This document shows, one piece after another, positions 6,694 to 8,533 of a stretch of DNA of 8,533 nucleotides; within the stretch, counting starts at the first letter, position 1; every line of letters starts with the position of its first letter. The stretch is from Kiritimatiellia bacterium (GTDB lineage: Bacteria > Verrucomicrobiota > Kiritimatiellia > RFP12 > UBA1067): contig JAEDMN010000143.1 in assembly GCA_016302985.1 (NCBI GenBank), forward strand, positions 1 to 8,533, in the 5' to 3' direction. The notes below the pieces were generated by a model, which was not told the DNA's origin, made no database searches, and worked only from the letters and a program-made list of their open reading frames with translations. The position numbers and the translations under genes were made by a program.

Positions 6694-8424
6694 CTAGGCG
6701 TTGGGCCAGAGCTCGTGCGCCATCTCGCGCAGCTTGTACTTCTGGATCTTCTGCGACGCGGTCATCGGGAAGATGTCCAGGAAGTGGACGTACTTCGGGA
6801 TCTTGAACCAGCTGATCTTGTCGCGGCAGAAGTCGGCGACGTCCTCTTCCTTGATGTCGGCGCCTTCCGACGGGATGATGAACGCCGCGGGCTGTTCGCC
6901 GTACTTCTTGGAGGGGCAGCCGACCACCGCCACGTCCTTGACGCCCGGCATCGTGCCGAGGAAGTCCTCGACCTCCTTGGGGGAGATGTTCTCGCCGCCG
7001 CGGATGATGAGGTCCTTCAGACGGCCCGTGATGTAGTAGTAGCCGTCCGCGTCCATGCGCCCGATGTCGCCGGAGTGGAGCCACCCCTTCTCGTCGATGC
7101 ACTTCGCGGTCTGCTCGGGCATGTTGTAGTAGCCCTTCATCGTGTTGAAGCCGCGGCAGCAGATCTCGCCGTCCTGCCCGATCGGGGCGATCTCGCCCGA
7201 CTCGGGGTCGATGATCGCGACCTCGATGCCCGGCAGCGCCTGTCCGATCGTCTGGCACTTGCGCTCGATGGACGGCTCGAAGTAGCGCGTCATCGTCATC
7301 ACGGGGCCGGACTCGGTGAGGCCGTACGGGTTCGTGACTTCCTTCATGTACATGCGGTCGAACACCTGCTGCATGCGGTGCGTCGGGCACGCCGAGCCGG
7401 ACATGATGCCGGTGCGGAGCGAATGGAAGTCGAACTTCGGGAACAGCGGATGGTCCAGCATCGCGATGTACATCGTCGGCACACCATACGTCGCCGTGCA
7501 CTTCTCCGTCTCGATCGACATCATCACCTGGATGGGGTCGAACTTCTCGAGGAAGACCATCGTCGCGCCGTGGTTCACGCAGCTCATCACGCCCAGCACG
7601 CAGCCGAAACAGTGGAAGAGCGGCACCGGGATGCAGACGCGGTCGCGCGAGGAGAGGTTCTGGCAGGCGCCGATCCAGAAGCCGTCGTTGCCGATGTTGC
7701 GGTGCGTGAGCTGCACGCCCTTCGGGAAGCCCGTGGTGCCCGACGTGTACTGCATGTTCACGACGTCGTTCACGTCGCACTGGGCCTGGCGCGCCAGGTA
7801 GTCCTCCCACGGCGTCTCCACCGCGAGGGACATCACCTCGTTGAGCGAGTACATGCCGCGGTGCTTCTCGCCGCCGAGGAACATGACGCGCTTGAGATGC
7901 GGGTACTTCTCGCTCCTGAGCTCGCCGCGCGGCTGCTCGCGCAGCTCGGGGATGAGCGTGTAGATGACGTCCACGTACGAGCAGTCGCGGTAGCCCGAGA
8001 TGATGAAGAGGTTCTCGGTGTCGGACTGCTTGAGCGCGAAGTCCATCTCGTGCTCTTTGTAGTTCGTGTTGAGCGGCAGCAGGATCGCGCCGATCTTCGC
8101 GGCCGCGAACATGAGCACCACCCAGTGCGGGACGTTCGTCGCCCAGAGGGCGATCTTCTCGCCCTTCTTCACGCCCAGCGCCATGAGGCCGCGCGCGAGG
8201 CGGTCGACCTCCTCGCCGAACTCGTACCAGGTGAGGCGGAAGTCGCGGTCCGCGTAGACCACGGCGTCGTTCTCGCCGCAGCGGGCGATCGTCTGGTCGA
8301 GCAGCTGCCCGAGCGTGTACTCGCGGGTGACCGGCAGGTTGTGCCACGGCACGCCGGTCGAGACGCTCTGCGTGAACGGGGGCTTGCTCGGCGCGGTGCC
8401 GAAGGGATCAGTCAGCTTGAACAT
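6694..8424 (-). CDS. AMP-binding acyl-CoA ligase (FadD-like medium/long-chain acyl-CoA synthetase)
   Basis: The product is 576 residues, a full-length member of the adenylate-forming family. The expected reaction is carboxylic acid plus ATP plus CoA to acyl-CoA plus AMP and pyrophosphate, by way of an acyl-AMP intermediate. Visible motifs are the phosphate loop YTSGTTGFPKGV at 226-237, YGLTESGP at 367-374, the ribose-binding aspartate D453 within SGDIGRMDADGYYYITGR (451-468), the hinge motif GRLKDLIIRGGENISPKEVE (467-486) and the C-terminal catalytic lysine K559 in TASQKIQKYKLR (555-566). The usual glycine before that lysine is a glutamine (Q558). The overall pattern resembles fatty acyl-CoA ligases more than acetyl-CoA synthetase or peptide-synthetase modules, but chain length cannot be deduced. 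The ATG has AAGGAG 8 nt upstream, overlapping the stop of the preceding gene. It begins the completely visible part of the minus-strand operon. Confidence 0.93.
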   Translation of the reverse strand: MFKLTDPFGTAPSKPPFTQSVSTGVPWHNLPVTREYTLGQLLDQTIARCGENDAVVYADRDFRLTWYEFGEEVDRLARGLMALGVKKGEKIALWATNVPHWVVLMFAAAKIGAILLPLNTNYKEHEMDFALKQSDTENLFIISGYRDCSYVDVIYTLIPELREQPRGELRSEKYPHLKRVMFLGGEKHRGMYSLNEVMSLAVETPWEDYLARQAQCDVNDVVNMQYTSGTTGFPKGVQLTHRNIGNDGFWIGACQNLSSRDRVCIPVPLFHCFGCVLGVMSCVNHGATMVFLEKFDPIQVMMSIETEKCTATYGVPTMYIAMLDHPLFPKFDFHSLRTGIMSGSACPTHRMQQVFDRMYMKEVTNPYGLTESGPVMTMTRYFEPSIERKCQTIGQALPGIEVAIIDPESGEIAPIGQDGEICCRGFNTMKGYYNMPEQTAKCIDEKGWLHSGDIGRMDADGYYYITGRLKDLIIRGGENISPKEVEDFLGTMPGVKDVAVVGCPSKKYGEQPAAFIIPSEGADIKEEDVADFCRDKISWFKIPKYVHFLDIFPMTASQKIQKYKLREMAHELWPNA

Positions 8425-8432
8425 GGCGGCGA

Positions 8433-8438
8433 CTCCTT
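8433..8438 (-). promoter_or_regulatory. Ribosome-binding site of the acyl-CoA ligase gene
   Basis: AAGGAG on the minus strand ends 8 nt before the ATG at 8424 and overlaps the TAA stop of the upstream gene. The match is near-perfect and implies re-initiation or coupling between the two genes. Confidence 0.7.
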
Positions 8439-8533
8439 AGAACGGCATGAACACGATGCCGTAGATGGAGGCCGGCTGGCCGCCGACGGCCTTGAGGCCG
8501 TGCTTCACGACGCTGTTGTAGTAGGCCGTGTCG
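8437..8533 (-). CDS. C-terminal end of an unidentified protein (truncated by window edge)
   Basis: Reading the minus strand, an open frame enters from the window edge and ends at TAA (8437-8439), 12 bp before the acyl-CoA ligase start. About 31 residues are visible, ending in PASIYGIVFMPF. I do not recognise the family. The terminal phenylalanine with alternating hydrophobic residues faintly recalls the C-terminal signal of outer-membrane beta-barrel proteins, but this is far too short to rely on. The frame is supported by the overlap of its stop with the ligase ribosome-binding site and by its position at the head of a tightly spaced cluster. Confidence 0.6.
   Translation of the reverse strand, partial: DTAYYNSVVKHGLKAVGGQPASIYGIVFMPF

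Noticed and set aside
1..8533. A defence system, CRISPR array, prophage or insertion sequence
   Set aside because: I saw no direct-repeat array, transposase, integrase, terminal inverted repeats or phage genes; all eight coding regions are accounted for by other families or, for the edge fragment, too short to tell.

Overview
This is a GC-rich bacterial window with tight gene packing and clear Shine-Dalgarno sites. It contains seven complete protein genes and the last 31 codons of an eighth. The source is a Gram-negative-type bacterium: the gene content and protein style (SBP-permease fusion, Tat-like exported phosphoesterase, DUF486) would suit a metagenomic Kiritimatiellota/Verrucomicrobiota-like genome. 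That placement is a guess and no marker here settles it. I see no tRNA, rRNA, CRISPR array, insertion sequence or phage gene.

Left arm, + strand: an AT-rich leader (about 1-70) with T-tracts spaced near one helical turn and an extended -10-like box leads into a ComM/YifB AAA+ ATPase (118-1653). After 2 bp comes a ComEC-type DNA-uptake channel (1656-3155) that lacks the usual C-terminal metallo-beta-lactamase domain. Together they look like a small competence operon: DNA import followed by handling of the recombination intermediate.

Right arm, - strand, converging on comEC: an unidentified gene (only its C-terminus, from 8533) is followed by an acyl-CoA ligase-type AMP-binding enzyme, a four-helix DUF486/DMT membrane protein, an SBP-permease fusion, a Tat-like exported metallophosphoesterase and a Nudix ADP-ribose-pyrophosphatase-type hydrolase. 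Gaps are about 6-70 bp, and several ribosome-binding sites overlap the preceding stop codon, so this is probably one transcription unit. The products do not form an obvious single pathway.

The two arms end tail to tail, with stop codons 8 bp apart inside a small inverted repeat.

The most unusual item is the SBP-permease fusion (4886-6268). Its open reading frame is intact, but the permease lacks about 35 residues that should carry the EAA coupling loop. Its substrate-binding lobes occur in the order lobe 2 then lobe 1, and the usual ligand-binding arginine is replaced. No ABC ATPase is encoded in the window. It may be a decayed transporter or a protein converted to a non-transport role. I found no convincing new multi-gene system; the rest is ordinary genome with a few structural oddities.
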